In this document: piece by piece, positions 20,201 through 27,814 of the stretch
Position numbering within the stretch: position 1 is the stretch's first letter
How the letters are laid out: each line of letters opens with the position of its first letter
NCBI GenBank assembly: GCA_964457935.1
Contig: CAYWFC010000006.1
Span: forward strand, 1 to 35,940
DNA: 35,940 nt
Direction: 5' to 3'
Origin: STF1-107 sp964457935
GTDB lineage: Bacteria; Bacillota; Clostridia; Christensenellales; UBA1242
Notes under the pieces: generated by a model
What the model was told of the DNA's origin: nothing
The model's database searches: none
Seen by the model: the letters and a program-made list of their open reading frames with translations, nothing else
Program-made: the position numbers and the translations under genes

Positions 20201-23200
20201 GCCCACGAAGCCACCGACAGCGCTGACCACTTTGTTAGTGCCGTTGTCAGATGTCTCGTTGCCTATGATGCGGATATTGGATTTTTGCTCTTTGTATTTG
20301 TTGATGATGTCGCAGTTGACTATCAGGCCGTTGTTCACGCCCGCTAGCACGCCGAAATTATATGTCGTGAACTGCGTCATATCTGTGTCACTGAGCTGAG
20401 ACACGTCTATAGTGATATTTTTGAGCAATGTATTGCTGTACACTTGCGCAAATAATCCCACATTCGCGCTGGTCAGCAGTGTGCTGTCGTCATAACGTTT
20501 AGGCGCGAAGCTATGTATAGTGATGACTTTGTTGTTGCCGTCTAGGCTGGCTATGCTCTGACCCTCGGTATTGATATCCAATGGCTCCCAGTCAGTCAGC
20601 GTGATGTCTGTCATCAGGATGTAGTTTTGCCCTGCGACCATGGATTTCAAATTCTCTGCCGTATACACAGGGATAGGATTATTCTCTGTAGTGTCGGCAT
20701 ATATGGTGAGCGCGAAGTCAAATGATAACTTGTAGCATTCGCTCTGACCGCTGTCAGTGGTCAAGAATTGCAGTCCTACTTTGTCATTTTCATACACATA
20801 GCGATAATACACTGTGAAGTTGACTGGTAGTTTGGACACAGATGACTTGGCGAACAATCTATACGCGTTCTCCGCTTCTATGTACTTCGTGATGAATATG
20901 CCAGTGCTAGATGTGTAAGTACTGAAGTCCTTTTTAGTCTGCAAGCCAGCAGAATTAGTAGTCTGAGTGCTGTATAGTTTGAGCAAAGCGTCTTTGCCTA
21001 TCTTCAGCAGAGCCTCGTTGATAGCGCTATTTAGGCCATCTGTGCCCTGCGTGGTCCAATTCAACGCCAATGGTATATTTCCACCTATGGCTAGAGTGAC
21101 CTCATCGTCGTAGATGACGCCGTCGCCTAAAGATACGCCCTTTAATATAGCGTCTGTAGATATGAATGATAGAGATTTTGACTCTGCCTGATTCTTGCCG
21201 TTTATAAATAATGACAGAGTGATGTCTATAGTGAATTGAGTATTAGACTGCAAGCCCTTCAGCGCCTCTATCCTGTATGTCAATAATTGTGAATTCCTAT
21301 TAGTGAATTCACTAGATACTAGGCTAGTTTTTACACTACCAGACAGTAAAGTGCCCTCAGTATCCTTGGCAGTGATGATAGGCATACCAGAATAATCATA
21401 GCCGTATACTTCTACAGTGAATAACTGCGTGTCGCTATTGGTCTGGATGAGATACTTTTGACTGCCGTCTATAGTGATCTCCTCAGCATCCAAAACATTC
21501 ACTACTACACCAGGCTTGTACTGAGTGAGTAGCCTGATCTCGTTCTCGCATATCTGGTCGTCACCGATGTAGCCTTTCAGCGTCACAGTGAAATACTCGC
21601 TCACCGCCAGTAGAGACGGCAGGGCTGTCCTGACGTACAGTGTGCCGTCATAAGTCTTGTCGCTATTGGACACTAGTTCGAGAGATAGACCATTGTCTAT
21701 CACCTCTGGTCTAGGATAATTGGTGATATAGTATGTCTTGTCTTTGTTATTTTTATCTTCGCACAAAAGCATCTGCTCGAATGCTATGCGTGTGCCGTCG
21801 CTCAATGCGCTAGATGTGATCTCTACCCTATCTATATATGAATATATAGGGTCTAGGTCTATCTTTAGTAGTCCAGTACCACCCGGGATGATGAGATTGG
21901 ACGAAGTCTCTTTGACTGCGTACTGTCTATTGCCACCTTCGACAGTCATCTCGCCATCGGCGTAATGGTACGCCAGTATGTCTGACAGCACCTTTGGCTG
22001 TATCTTGAGCGAAATGGTATCTGCTAGTGCGATGTTTGATAGACTAGTGATGTTGATGTCAAAAGATAATTCTTCTGTGATATATCTGATGTCGCGCTCA
22101 TTTACTAGCTCGAAATCTAGCGAATACTTGATCCCACTGACAGATTTATCCCCTGATATGTAGAAATTGAATAAATCTTCTATCCTAGATACACCTTGTC
22201 TTTCGTACCATTCGGTAGTGTAGTCATTTATGGCAGTGATAGACACTCTGATCTCGTCTTGAGTCTCAGAGCCTAGTCTAGATGTAGATATTATCTTGCT
22301 TGAAGATGTCTCTACAGTGTCACTAGACAAGAAATTCGTATTCAATACTACATCAAATGACTCATATCCGTCACTCGCCATAGATATCTCGTCAGTAGAT
22401 ACACGTAGCGATGTGGCTTGCTTCTTCACTGCTATCTTGAATGTCTGTTCGGCGCTCTCGTACTGACCTTTGAGACTAGCGTCTAACTGACTATAGTCAT
22501 ACACCACTTTTGCCGTTATATTATATATGATATATCCGCCGTTAGTACTGTCACTAAAGTCTGCTACAGACAAGTCTAGCAGATTAGCCATATCCAATGA
22601 TATCCCGCCAATAGTGATTTCTCCACCGTCTATAGTCAATACATTGCCTGTATTTTTATCAGATGTTAGTTCTATCTTGTACCCACTACCTACTACATAG
22701 TCGCCATTGTCGAATTTCACATACAGTGAGCGGTTGCTATTGGTAGGGACGATGAGTTGTTTGCCATTGATTAATTGGTCTTTTTGGAGTTTATCTGCGG
22801 TAGTGTATATACCGAAATTCTCATAATTCTGCATCACATACAGTGTGATATCTTCGGTCAATGCTGTGTTGTACGTAGCAGTGATGCGCACCACTACTTT
22901 GTGCGAGGTAGCACCAGCATTCTTTAGCACTAGGTAGCCGTCAGATATGTATGCTATGGTGTTGCCCTCTACCACAGTCATGGTGTACTGTTTAGCACCA
23001 TTGTTTGGAGCAATAGTTAGATTGATGATACCTAGGTCATCGTCCTCAGTTATCAATCTATATCTATTCTTAGCCGTAGCGTCAGCGTCGCCTAGCGCTT
23101 CGTAATAATACACTATACCAGTCTGGGCGTCATACTTAGTCACATAGTCGGCATTTATCTCCGCCGTCATGTCATTAGGCACTATGGTCAGCATATCTCC

Positions 23201-26200
23201 TGAGATTGTGTCGTTATCTTTATAATACACAAGGTATGGATAGCCATTGTTTTTGTTTTTATCCATACTCCATATTTTTTTATCATCTAGAGTACTTATG
23301 AATGTGAAACCAGAATAACTACTCTGATTTTTCATACTCTCAAGAGTTTGTTGTTCATTGCCATTTATATACCCTACGTCGTTTATCACAGCGTATGAAG
23401 TAGTGACATTATTTTCATTTGAATAAGTATTATCGATAGTTATAGGTTCGCCATCACTATTAGTTACATTCCCTATGAAATAGCAGTTTTCGATTTTCGA
23501 ATTCTCACTAGTGCCAATGATACCACTGACTGTAGCACCTTCATTAGCAGATATGTCCATATTAGCATATGAACGCTCTACCGTAGCACCGTTAGCCTTA
23601 CCTACCAGACCGCCTATGTATCCACTGCCGGTGATATTTGCGCCATTAATGAAGTTCTCTACATAGCAAAATGTCATTACAGCGCTGTCAGCCATACCTG
23701 CTATGCCACCTATGTTACCACTGCCAATGATACCGCAAGTATCGTATACTTTAACGAAATGTACACCAGTCAGCAATAGATTAGCATTAGTCCAGCCCAC
23801 TACACCACCGATATTTTGATTAGTGCCTGTGCCAGTAATGTATGGATTTTGTACCACGCATTCGTAGATATATGCGTCATTATTATGGTTAGCAATATTT
23901 ACAGTACCTGCTATGCCACCTAGGTCGCATCCAGCAGATAATCCACGAGTGATGATAGACACTCCAGATATCTTGTCTTCGCTCGCACCAGCCACACCAC
24001 CTACGTGTGAATTTTCGGTCGCGTTGCTACTGTTTACCACACTAATCTTCACTATACCAGTCGCGCTAGTAGCCAAGTCTGACACTTTGGTATCGCGGTC
24101 ATCATAAGTATATCCGCCAGTCACAGTGCCGTTGTTTAAGCCCACTATGCCACCTACATTTTGAGTAGATGTCGTGTTGTTAGTACTTGAACTAATAGTG
24201 AGAGTGATATCACTATCGCACATTTTACCAGACGAAGATATACTACCTTCGTTCACGCCAGCCAATGCACCGATATTCACAGTTTGACTAGTCGTGCCGT
24301 CTAGATATGTAGTGATATTTGCCCTAAAGTCTACATATACATTGCTAATCGTGCCTCTATTCTCGCCCACCAAGCCGACATTGGCTGATGATAATGTCTG
24401 ACCCGCACTACCGATATTGCTAGTGCAATACACATTTTTGAAATTAATATTCTGTATAATACCAGTGTTAGTCTCTATGAGGTTGTAGTATGTTTTCAAA
24501 TCAATATTGCTGATACTACTATGTATAGTGGTAGTAGTGACAGAGCCGTCTGCATTGAGCGACAGGATAGACATATCGCCGTCGAGCGTACCGCCGAAAC
24601 TACCTATATGTACATTCTCTCCAGCGAAATCCAAATCTTGTGCTATGACATATTTAGAGCTTGAATTATTAATCTTTCTAAAATCATCTACACTAAATAT
24701 CTGATAAGGAGTAGTCTCGCCGTCACTGACAGATATAGATATCTGCTCAGTCACTTCGATATTAGACTTAGACATTATCTTCAATATAGCATTACCACCT
24801 TTCTTTGACTGTATGGTGAATGCCTTTTTGTCTGCATCATATGACACGAATACTATACTGCCGTTGCTGATTTCTTGACCATTGTTGTCATAGATTTTGA
24901 ACATCAAGTCTTTGAAACTAGCGCTAGCATTAGATACTGTCGCGGTGAAAGTCTTTTCTTCGTCTGTACCGCCGAAATTCATAGTATACAGGCCGTCATG
25001 CTCCACTAGAGCATCGCCCCCGAGCAAAATGCCTTCTGCAGGAGTGGCTTCTACGAAGTTGATTTCTTGAGTGATAGTGTTGCTAGTGCTCTTGCCGAAT
25101 TGTTTTACGGCGAAAGTCACATATACAGTGCCCACGTCGGCTTTTGATACTGTGACTTTTTTACTATCGAGTTTTAAGGTATTGCCGTCTAGACCGCTGA
25201 GCGTAGCTTGGTCAGCAGATACTATGATGCTGTAGCAGTCTTGCTTATCATTAGTAAAATATAAAGTCTGAGTAGCAGTGTTTTGATTGAAGTTGACATT
25301 GATCTCAGCTTTCGCTTGGTCGCGTAGGTACTGGCTCACACTGTCAGTAGTGTATACTGTGGTGTCAGATACTGATATGCCAAAAGCGCTAACTGGCTCA
25401 TACACTGCTATCTCGAAAGTGCATGTGATGACTTTATCACTCACTACACCGTACTCGTCTACGCCAAAAGTAGTGATATCTGCGATATATATGCTAGTAC
25501 TTTCTTTTTGCGCAGTGAATGTCAGGTCATTGCCGAATATAGATGCGTTTACTGCTATATTGTCTGACATTTGACCATTGCTGAGTTCGCGGACATCGCC
25601 TCTTAGCGAGATATTCTTGATAGTGCTAGTCGTGACAGAATACATATTGACAGATGAGCGATTCTTGATAGCCAGACGATATGTATTGCCGTCTTGGGTA
25701 AAATATCCTACATTAGTCTTGGTCTTGTCGCTAATCTGATAAGTAACAGTAGGATTGTCGCTAGCATTGACCACCTGCAGAGCGTAACTCTTCGAATAGC
25801 CGTTGATATTGCTGATAGTCAGTGTGTCATCCCCCAGTTCGTTGCCTCTGAGGTAAAAACTATACACTGTCTTGCCACTGACTGTAATACGACTCAGGTC
25901 GTCGCTAGTCAACTGTGACTTCACTATCTTATTGCCGTCCATTAGTGTGACATTGCCTTTCTTTAGCGTGATAGTCGTATTGGCTATATCCACATTCTCT
26001 GGGCTAAAGTCTAGTCTAAATTCACTGTCTTTACCTCTCGCCAACTGTGTAGCGGAATACGTGTCGCAGGTAGTAGTACCTTGCATCAATTCCACATTGG
26101 TGTATATTTTCTTTGGGGTCAGAGTGATAGTTTTGGTGACATATTGTGCTTCGACGTCTTTGCCAGCGAATGTCTTTGGCGTGGTCAAGAGTTTCGCTTG

Positions 26201-27538
26201 CATCTCTATAGTAGATGTAGCGCTAATGGTTGCGTCTTTTTTCAGGCTAAGTACTAGTTTGTCATTGTTCTCCAATACATAGCCTTCGCTAGTGTATGCC
26301 ATAGCATTGCCATTCTTGGTCACGAGCAAAGTGCCTATATCGTCCGTTGATACGTAGGACAAGTGTATCTTGGCTTCGCTAGTGAGTGGTATGGCTCTGA
26401 AGTACAGTTCTAGCCCGTCTTTGCCCTCATATGTGTCGTACACGTAGTATGACATATTGTCTGCAGAGATGTTGTTTATCTGCATATTAGATGCCAATTC
26501 TTTCACATTGACCTTGACAGTCTTGGTCGCTACTGGCTTCTGCCCTGCGAAGTCCAAGCCCTGATACTCGAAGGCGAATGTGACATTGACAGTGTTTTTC
26601 TGCAATGCGCTAATATTAAATACATCTGTGCCAGTGATAGATACGACATTCTTCTTGTCCGCTGTGTGTGACACTGCTATGCTATCACTGTGTAGCAGGG
26701 CGTCGGTACCTAGAGCCAGTGTCACCCCGACAGTAGAATAGTCACTCTTAGCGTACAAATCTATATTGCTGTCGATAGGCTGACCATTGTCGTAATTCAT
26801 CGTCACTGGATAATCGCCTAGATTGCTCACTACTGCTATGTTCACATCGGTAGATATGCTAGTATCGCTACTGGATGTGGCTGTCAGTGTGATATCTCCG
26901 CCCTGGTAATCATCGCCGAACACTAGTTTGTTGTCTTTGACACTGACGCCGGGGGTCTTCGACGTATATGTCACACCGCGCTGTGTAGTCACGCGACGGC
27001 TGTTGTTTGGATAAAAGCTCAGTAACTTACTGCTATCCAAAGTCATAGTATTGTCACGTGCTACGACTGCTGGGTGGTAATAAAGGTTTGGCTCTATACC
27101 AGTGACAGGTATCTCGATATTGATAGGTATCTCGACAGAGCCACCTTCAGTGCTCTTGATAGTCAGTATTGGCGCACCACCACCATTGATGATCACGCGC
27201 GCTATAGCCACCTGTAGGTCTTCGTCAAAGTCCACGCTGGCTGGTACAGTGATGGCGTCACTGGTGTTGTTTAATAATATCGCCTTGTCAGAGATATTCA
27301 CTTTGCCTTTGGTGATCTTGACCCTGATGTCTATGTAGTACTCGACGTCGTCCGCGCTGTCTGCGTCCAACGTGATGTTCACGTGGTCATTCTTTGACAG
27401 CAAAGAATATTCTTCCCCCTCTGCGGTCGAAGTCCTGAAATACACTTCTATATTTATCTTCTCGTCCTTGCACCCGACGAAGACTAGCCCCATCAAGGCT
27501 ACTAAACTAAGCATTAATACTGATAATATTTTTTTCAT
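8213..27538 (-). CDS. Giant GLUG-repeat surface lipoprotein (6441 residues)
   Basis: One unbroken frame of 6441 codons. The start is set at MKKILSVLML (27538) with GGGG seven bases upstream; a start nine codons earlier would spoil the signal peptide. The signal peptide ends in the lipobox VFVGC (Cys23), so it is probably a lipid-anchored exported protein. By position: ~25-940 Ig-like beta-rich sequence; ~945-1400 first GLUG block, opening with YQIFSVDDFRKI; ~1440-2280 second Ig-like region; from ~2285 several further blocks, each beginning with an 'xYxI.t.edf' strand and ending with a W..YP.L-like motif; ~4470-5690 a dense final array; ~5700-6441 a non-repetitive, AT-rich tail with a Gly/Ala-rich hydrophobic stretch at ~5910-5950. 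No LPXTG or other C-terminal anchor is seen. GLUG proteins are known or suspected adhesins; function here is inferred. It has its own promoter and terminator. Confidence 0.93.
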   Translation of the reverse strand: MKKILSVLMLSLVALMGLVFVGCKDEKINIEVYFRTSTAEGEEYSLLSKNDHVNITLDADSADDVEYYIDIRVKITKGKVNISDKAILLNNTSDAITVPASVDFDEDLQVAIARVIINGGGAPILTIKSTEGGSVEIPINIEIPVTGIEPNLYYHPAVVARDNTMTLDSSKLLSFYPNNSRRVTTQRGVTYTSKTPGVSVKDNKLVFGDDYQGGDITLTATSSSDTSISTDVNIAVVSNLGDYPVTMNYDNGQPIDSNIDLYAKSDYSTVGVTLALGTDALLHSDSIAVSHTADKKNVVSITGTDVFNISALQKNTVNVTFAFEYQGLDFAGQKPVATKTVKVNVKELASNMQINNISADNMSYYVYDTYEGKDGLELYFRAIPLTSEAKIHLSYVSTDDIGTLLVTKNGNAMAYTSEGYVLENNDKLVLSLKKDATISATSTIEMQAKLLTTPKTFAGKDVEAQYVTKTITLTPKKIYTNVELMQGTTTCDTYSATQLARGKDSEFRLDFSPENVDIANTTITLKKGNVTLMDGNKIVKSQLTSDDLSRITVSGKTVYSFYLRGNELGDDTLTISNINGYSKSYALQVVNASDNPTVTYQISDKTKTNVGYFTQDGNTYRLAIKNRSSVNMYSVTTSTIKNISLRGDVRELSNGQMSDNIAVNASIFGNDLTFTAQKESTSIYIADITTFGVDEYGVVSDKVITCTFEIAVYEPVSAFGISVSDTTVYTTDSVSQYLRDQAKAEINVNFNQNTATQTLYFTNDKQDCYSIIVSADQATLSGLDGNTLKLDSKKVTVSKADVGTVYVTFAVKQFGKSTSNTITQEINFVEATPAEGILLGGDALVEHDGLYTMNFGGTDEEKTFTATVSNASASFKDLMFKIYDNNGQEISNGSIVFVSYDADKKAFTIQSKKGGNAILKIMSKSNIEVTEQISISVSDGETTPYQIFSVDDFRKINNSSSKYVIAQDLDFAGENVHIGSFGGTLDGDMSILSLNADGSVTTTTIHSSISNIDLKTYYNLIETNTGIIQNINFKNVYCTSNIGSAGQTLSSANVGLVGENRGTISNVYVDFRANITTYLDGTTSQTVNIGALAGVNEGSISSSGKMCDSDITLTISSSTNNTTSTQNVGGIVGLNNGTVTGGYTYDDRDTKVSDLATSATGIVKISVVNSSNATENSHVGGVAGASEDKISGVSIITRGLSAGCDLGGIAGTVNIANHNNDAYIYECVVQNPYITGTGTNQNIGGVVGWTNANLLLTGVHFVKVYDTCGIIGSGNIGGIAGMADSAVMTFCYVENFINGANITGSGYIGGLVGKANGATVERSYANMDISANEGATVSGIIGTSENSKIENCYFIGNVTNSDGEPITIDNTYSNENNVTTSYAVINDVGYINGNEQQTLESMKNQSSYSGFTFISTLDDKKIWSMDKNKNNGYPYLVYYKDNDTISGDMLTIVPNDMTAEINADYVTKYDAQTGIVYYYEALGDADATAKNRYRLITEDDDLGIINLTIAPNNGAKQYTMTVVEGNTIAYISDGYLVLKNAGATSHKVVVRITATYNTALTEDITLYVMQNYENFGIYTTADKLQKDQLINGKQLIVPTNSNRSLYVKFDNGDYVVGSGYKIELTSDKNTGNVLTIDGGEITIGGISLDMANLLDLSVADFSDSTNGGYIIYNITAKVVYDYSQLDASLKGQYESAEQTFKIAVKKQATSLRVSTDEISMASDGYESFDVVLNTNFLSSDTVETSSSKIISTSRLGSETQDEIRVSITAINDYTTEWYERQGVSRIEDLFNFYISGDKSVSGIKYSLDFELVNERDIRYITEELSFDINITSLSNIALADTISLKIQPKVLSDILAYHYADGEMTVEGGNRQYAVKETSSNLIIPGGTGLLKIDLDPIYSYIDRVEITSSALSDGTRIAFEQMLLCEDKNNKDKTYYITNYPRPEVIDNGLSLELVSNSDKTYDGTLYVRTALPSLLAVSEYFTVTLKGYIGDDQICENEIRLLTQYKPGVVVNVLDAEEITIDGSQKYLIQTNSDTQLFTVEVYGYDYSGMPIITAKDTEGTLLSGSVKTSLVSSEFTNRNSQLLTYRIEALKGLQSNTQFTIDITLSLFINGKNQAESKSLSFISTDAILKGVSLGDGVIYDDEVTLAIGGNIPLALNWTTQGTDGLNSAINEALLKIGKDALLKLYSTQTTNSAGLQTKKDFSTYTSSTGIFITKYIEAENAYRLFAKSSVSKLPVNFTVYYRYVYENDKVGLQFLTTDSGQSECYKLSFDFALTIYADTTENNPIPVYTAENLKSMVAGQNYILMTDITLTDWEPLDINTEGQSIASLDGNNKVITIHSFAPKRYDDSTLLTSANVGLFAQVYSNTLLKNITIDVSQLSDTDMTQFTTYNFGVLAGVNNGLIVNCDIINKYKEQKSNIRIIGNETSDNGTNKVVSAVGGFVGVNYGNITNSRIGSYFVKIDTNGVTTSTTHSYPFTINAYGTVAGFVATNAGIISNCYSVNVGVTNLTSKENDSKTAGFVAENTKTIKYSYVKGSLSTISSLPDANGIPQVRAKGVKVYSNSYSASFVFSNSGDISDSFANINADTYSGTVAGFVYNNSGTITNVYTTANVDGNSTSKAPFVGVNVRNEFLNTGEIVSSYYLDMNSDSFAIDGDTARGISISGFNSTNVLNTFNIMDDANGIWTFNTSILDDGRFVSDSGLLPELTTANMISRSVRVLDEKSTTDDKNVYEYVGQYTLGKENNPYLIRNAEEFKRYLSSNGTSSTFTEHARLIDNITVSREYDVSKLTFKGSLEGNGLAISGIDISWADETNATKSLTSLGLFARLEGATFKNVTLNIINVSGSRTNYVGGLAGVIADSVVVNVDVLGGTKIVGNNIVGGLAGIITGDSHIENITTGVSALAGYNSQNSNNEDKQTVREINYSNEYIREDDFATNAVQKVFSANANAFSDETTDYATYVGTLSYAGGLAGVLDLDGATNLISNVKKIQVNTSTSSLSADNTVKVSADIAGGIAGYVGAGTHLSRAQYIVNKDNTQQYITGRYAVGGIVGMNLGYVSLSQIGYDTETQKEFDTSVKDYLKTESTVIPTIDLLRSNGFAGGFVGINLGGQISNSLTRVSVYNTSITGTDDGAKVLGGFAGATLAGEYNNVFNTGAVYVGNVSDGTNAVYTEEGAQTSGIYSGGFIGLAIYGTKTINKDQDLLRAFYTARNTVDEDTYNIKLNKAVAGGYIDKTLEDDGTYKVKDNYGLMIGSMHKNVDLVASANSIGATKPVDTFASIQTNTENCNIVKRKDDKYNIETFNILDLLDLDNPVQPAAFEKMFGEWSTIYWTLDNTYYYPLLLQLHYDDSYEIWTEDDFAKIIEDPYATYIIRDDITINSHTQYIVDEFYGKIFGEKLDGGMPTVSVDLCENHKDKNGTGFFRETNGADIKNINFSINIKRNENDKKVGGNTGSVVATAKGATSLTNIIVSGEINSQNTNVGGLVGNGADNGSDVIINNCQVSSNITATNATAVGGIAGALKKTDKGMVRNTTYIGTLIVNTDKGTDVGGIAGALKKTDKGMVRNTTYIGTLIVNTDKGTDVGGLVGVYTSGSVTETANTTVTINVTGKDTNTVNVGGLVGNATDVTLRNNDITPAITVQNASSASVGGLIGNSTGNLAVDGKNIIHVGDITVSNVDTTNVGGAVGCLKNADISKDNTKQGIVNCYNYANISVSKGENNNIGTLVGKVVVSATISSSMSHGTLTVTNVTQANVGMVGQAINITIQQSLSADEITANVGKLCIGGLVGNATTVTLEHNASVGKLFIEGAENSSTNTPATTATTTASTTTTTKCTITEVTAGGLVGGDNTGITALYNYSATMIDVTRLARTATANIHALVGSGTLSEQTANSTQTQSGTDPEPTTSDPEPNQTTVTNRYISDIVTYTDTVGQNAYFGDFTKEFTDYKDNQGNTYWARYTGQDKITNVLPYPAVLADEIERSERGTDACLINMGNVLYPIIVSDNGSGTGIDSTTKNYLSTGKFYYYNLTDDLTVSEELGKFTGVLMGHGHTIKTEGKHLFSYIDAHSVVSDIKIDLGTSKTFDIHATDVSYDGSLAKANAGTVFMCYVDAINLKLDGTKSTSRFGGLLGINVGRVYACGSTIEIKDITGNVSGVSGLVYINGTSESITSIDYTDNKPLIDYSYFTGYIADKGADGIERVGFVHTNDGYIRNSYSAGVVVDSQIFAFDNTVGNGSVNYFDYYASLGQDKGEKEVLTKAYTSDIYDTDAPNGLWANGLWTNGNKSDFTRDEQGNITSTNSILIYNYGYPIFNSGLDVLDLCTGETGKDILISHLGVLAKLVGDSSLYSVDNKATTFRLVYDIDLSKATREKLVEKWIGIGTDDIPFTAIFTTGTRAEVQSAQTAQAQNNQASQSTQTTTSQTAQAQGNQTSQSTQTTIEYTTMTITGLVGSGLFGVVSKKEDNNNITKGIITNVHMCDITDIASTGGAIANTVTAGEISECFVSGEITGENDSTLGGIVGSIASGYIKNCNISGEITGTSTVGGIAGEVTGAVTISNNTFGEGENVDPDNRPNSLTITGGADNVGGIVGTVTGSNVVISNNCATDESGVTVTIKYGNNATVGGIVGSVSGSSASATIKSNSKKSSGQQTNTNGSDPDISTQSTSENTNVVTYAFAGKESNNQAKYLGGVVGDNTGTITVTDNLITLGTMDANVIGGIVAKSSKGNIYSNTITGGGNLTNVAIFGGVIGYLDGGTTIGETGKPNISQANFIFASVSVEFTITDEDNKTVGTFQGYGGIVGVMTGGTITEHTLGGALNVDKDIDNFDKLNNVGGLVGYMSGGSIGAKALTGTGTITVQGYSNVGGVVGYYDGKVTANITLEQVYNGKETGGTTTADNTNTKQIAKVYGVENVGGIFGQYKVEYDSADSDSTTHFALSNFTNKNTLHFYSWHPNGYENAGGIAGFIDGLAQINDCYNYASLGRDEDAGAGNETGYFDYIGGITGKLEGKCGDWVEDKDDNGDIIYKLDGAIKLSNLYNYGSIYGKKYVGGIIGYSTAGLSGDSSNGTKPRIICANAPDNNNNGTGVAGGPVVLSNEPDTDQTVISGDRFVGGIIGYLTADIDGTNIIVKNEATVQAFYSAGGIVGYSTGSIATVTNAGTVQWRDGKFTSANEANRYLDKGTESEKITNAGTTITVTNDIGFGGIVGLWEPSAKDTKAQSTEPDIKDPDAIISSVTNTGAVTGFINAGGIVGHAKIKSGVTATIIDSINGANNTGGAVTGNYNVGGIVGKVSSTTGSTDSAATLSITGTTNNGAVTGNFYSETSDIVYGGTNVGGIVGYLYTMTHTSYTIGNMSNNKYALVNNGAVNGKYNVGGIVGYIYAGSALSAGDVNITAQNVGTVTVGALKELTHHISDDNGEIKIYTKDTSFSAEEYGVGGIIGKTGATLTSLTAENTGTVSARESTNVGGIIGLHYLGSKSNSTNPTPSTSVNITLDNTTSTQADPDITKLTYDVTATTAVTGQTNVGGVIGYINDRATDRTRTIKTTSTNTSGSNGGGGGTSRSVRTTDEPSLSTITIGNTTAGNSITGTTNVGGVIGKAKVNNIKGVVETDTNDKGEEVLIYPVILSNTTVTGINASSSVGGVIGYMEGNLSNASEAGKHDIIENWDMVSDINSKATVSFTENGTNYTTENSGGVVGTVKDATVSNLSATIQNIQEKVIAYDTDKDGNLKIDTDKKPIPKTTIMTTQDGYGTVVGKLKITDKYNIDGTVTLTVNNGNVTTNRSVKYSKYYIGNLNATGSSSNDDRYYLIDSIENQNYLDAFYTSNGTYAMVLDRELNQFNTFVSYTNLDDIYYNEDLNLTGKIRCIYRAQKDSTDKQKSIKVYNDYWRVDGKYDGNTVGKNPFNYSDEGQLVKLSTGEKWANVGVVAGYFAAGAIGGFIAPGAPLGDALAAAWLAVAQRWVSSTITTNIGLKHSFVSVAKYDQGLNYFSGEINNYENLNDIESINTVYKLYSFADEDADTYTYQVGDKTHHFSYMSAKANDALSTWNMVVKKYNGKYGKTDENGNITEKYDIIPYGVHEYKFKKIDESTGSNDELSYTYVKNTDNIQKYNEYTKILETIKGTNNSGQEITATVCPYIVLDTTNDGYALLGREMLEYKYIEVDTDKTITANDKYTHKGEQYTVVQVNNITNDESVITNKYVLLGKSLDVNTDDMHALGDDYMPKYYKYISNSYTKDEKEYTKVYAPYEPTDSIDTKTVYYQYAKESDDKTMMIYAYTKLNTLNIDNAFVYDGTNTSSNQSIEAGDTILKYKDGKYEILIENLDVMNSALNNTISDEIKNGYSIIVIDHVPKLVDGLILSQGQVITLKENASKSAAVDKAKERLINNNGFYTALYYSSDNVQVHNSKGTKSTGKFNMTKILKDLDINTSNSSVTLNEELSYIHHIDKVTTSN
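9689..9811 (-). other. Gly/Ala-rich hydrophobic segment inside the giant protein
   Basis: At about residues 5910-5950 the giant protein reads VGVVAGYFAAGAIGGFIAPG, then a short PLGD turn and ALAAAWLAVAQRWV. Both halves are long and apolar enough to enter a membrane, and the first has small-residue spacing like a glycine zipper. It is the only such stretch I see after the signal peptide in this protein. Confidence 0.6.
10460..14130 (-). repeat. Dense GLUG repeat array, C-terminal part of the giant gene
   Basis: I count 28 copies of GG-[IVLA]-x-[GA]-like motifs (mostly VGGIVG, also VGGIIG, AGGIVG, FGGIVG) spaced 20-60 residues apart. On the plus strand the same array appears as recurring 'ac(c)nccgccnac' blocks. 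Copies differ widely at DNA level, so the array is old apart from local recent duplications elsewhere in the gene. GLUG repeats of this type build beta-helix or beta-roll rods in surface proteins. Confidence 0.85.
14242..14355 (-). repeat. 57-base imperfect tandem repeat, Gln/Ser/Thr-rich linker
   Basis: Two copies with a 57-base (19-residue) period encode SAQTAQAQNNQASQSTQTTT and then SQTAQAQGNQTSQSTQTT. The unit starts are at about 14251 and 14308. The sequence is low in complexity and probably an exposed flexible loop between two GLUG elements. Confidence 0.8.
15816..15848 (-). repeat. 21-base repeat, Asp-Pro-Glu-Pro linker
   Basis: The 12-base word ggctctgggtca occurs at 15816-15827 and again at 15837-15848, giving the in-frame linker TDPEPTTSDPEPN in the giant protein. 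It marks another low-complexity insertion, near the end of one GLUG block. Confidence 0.6.
16787..16999 (-). repeat. Exact 102-base tandem duplication in the giant gene
   Basis: Bases 16787-16897 are identical to 16889-16999, a period of 102 bases (34 codons) with 111 bases of perfect identity. The duplicated unit is one GLUG element beginning VGGIAGALKKTDKGMVRN. The reading frame is kept. No silent differences have accumulated, so the event is recent, unlike the surrounding diverged repeats. Confidence 0.95.
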
Positions 27539-27613
27539 TTGATACCCCAATTTTAGTGTTAGCAATTTATCTAAATAAATACACTAAGACTTTTATATAT
27601 TACATATATAAAA

Positions 27614-27642
27614 ATTATATAAAATATTTCAAAAATAGTCAA
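27614..27642 (-). promoter_or_regulatory. Promoter of the giant lipoprotein gene
   Basis: Minus-strand TTGACT (27637-27642), 17-base spacer, perfect TATAAT (27614-27619). The predicted start leaves a leader of about 70 bases. AT-rich sequence upstream could act as an UP element. This predicts strong, constitutive-type initiation for a 19 kb transcript. Confidence 0.8.
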
Positions 27643-27785
27643 TGATATAAATGCACCAAAAAATAAAAAAATAATAAATTAAAATACAAAAAATATAAAA
27701 AATGAATAAAATATTATTTTTAATTATTTTTATTTTATTATTTTTTTCATCATAATTATTTAATTTATTTATTTGTCAAAAATGC

Positions 27786-27814
27786 TTGATAATTACGGCA
27801 AAAACTGCTAAATT
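27786..27814 (+). promoter_or_regulatory. Possible promoter of the ttcA-like gene
   Basis: Plus-strand TTGATA (27786-27791), 17-base spacer, TAAATT (27809-27814), giving a leader of only about 11 bases. In such AT-rich DNA chance matches are common, so this is tentative. Confidence 0.4.
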
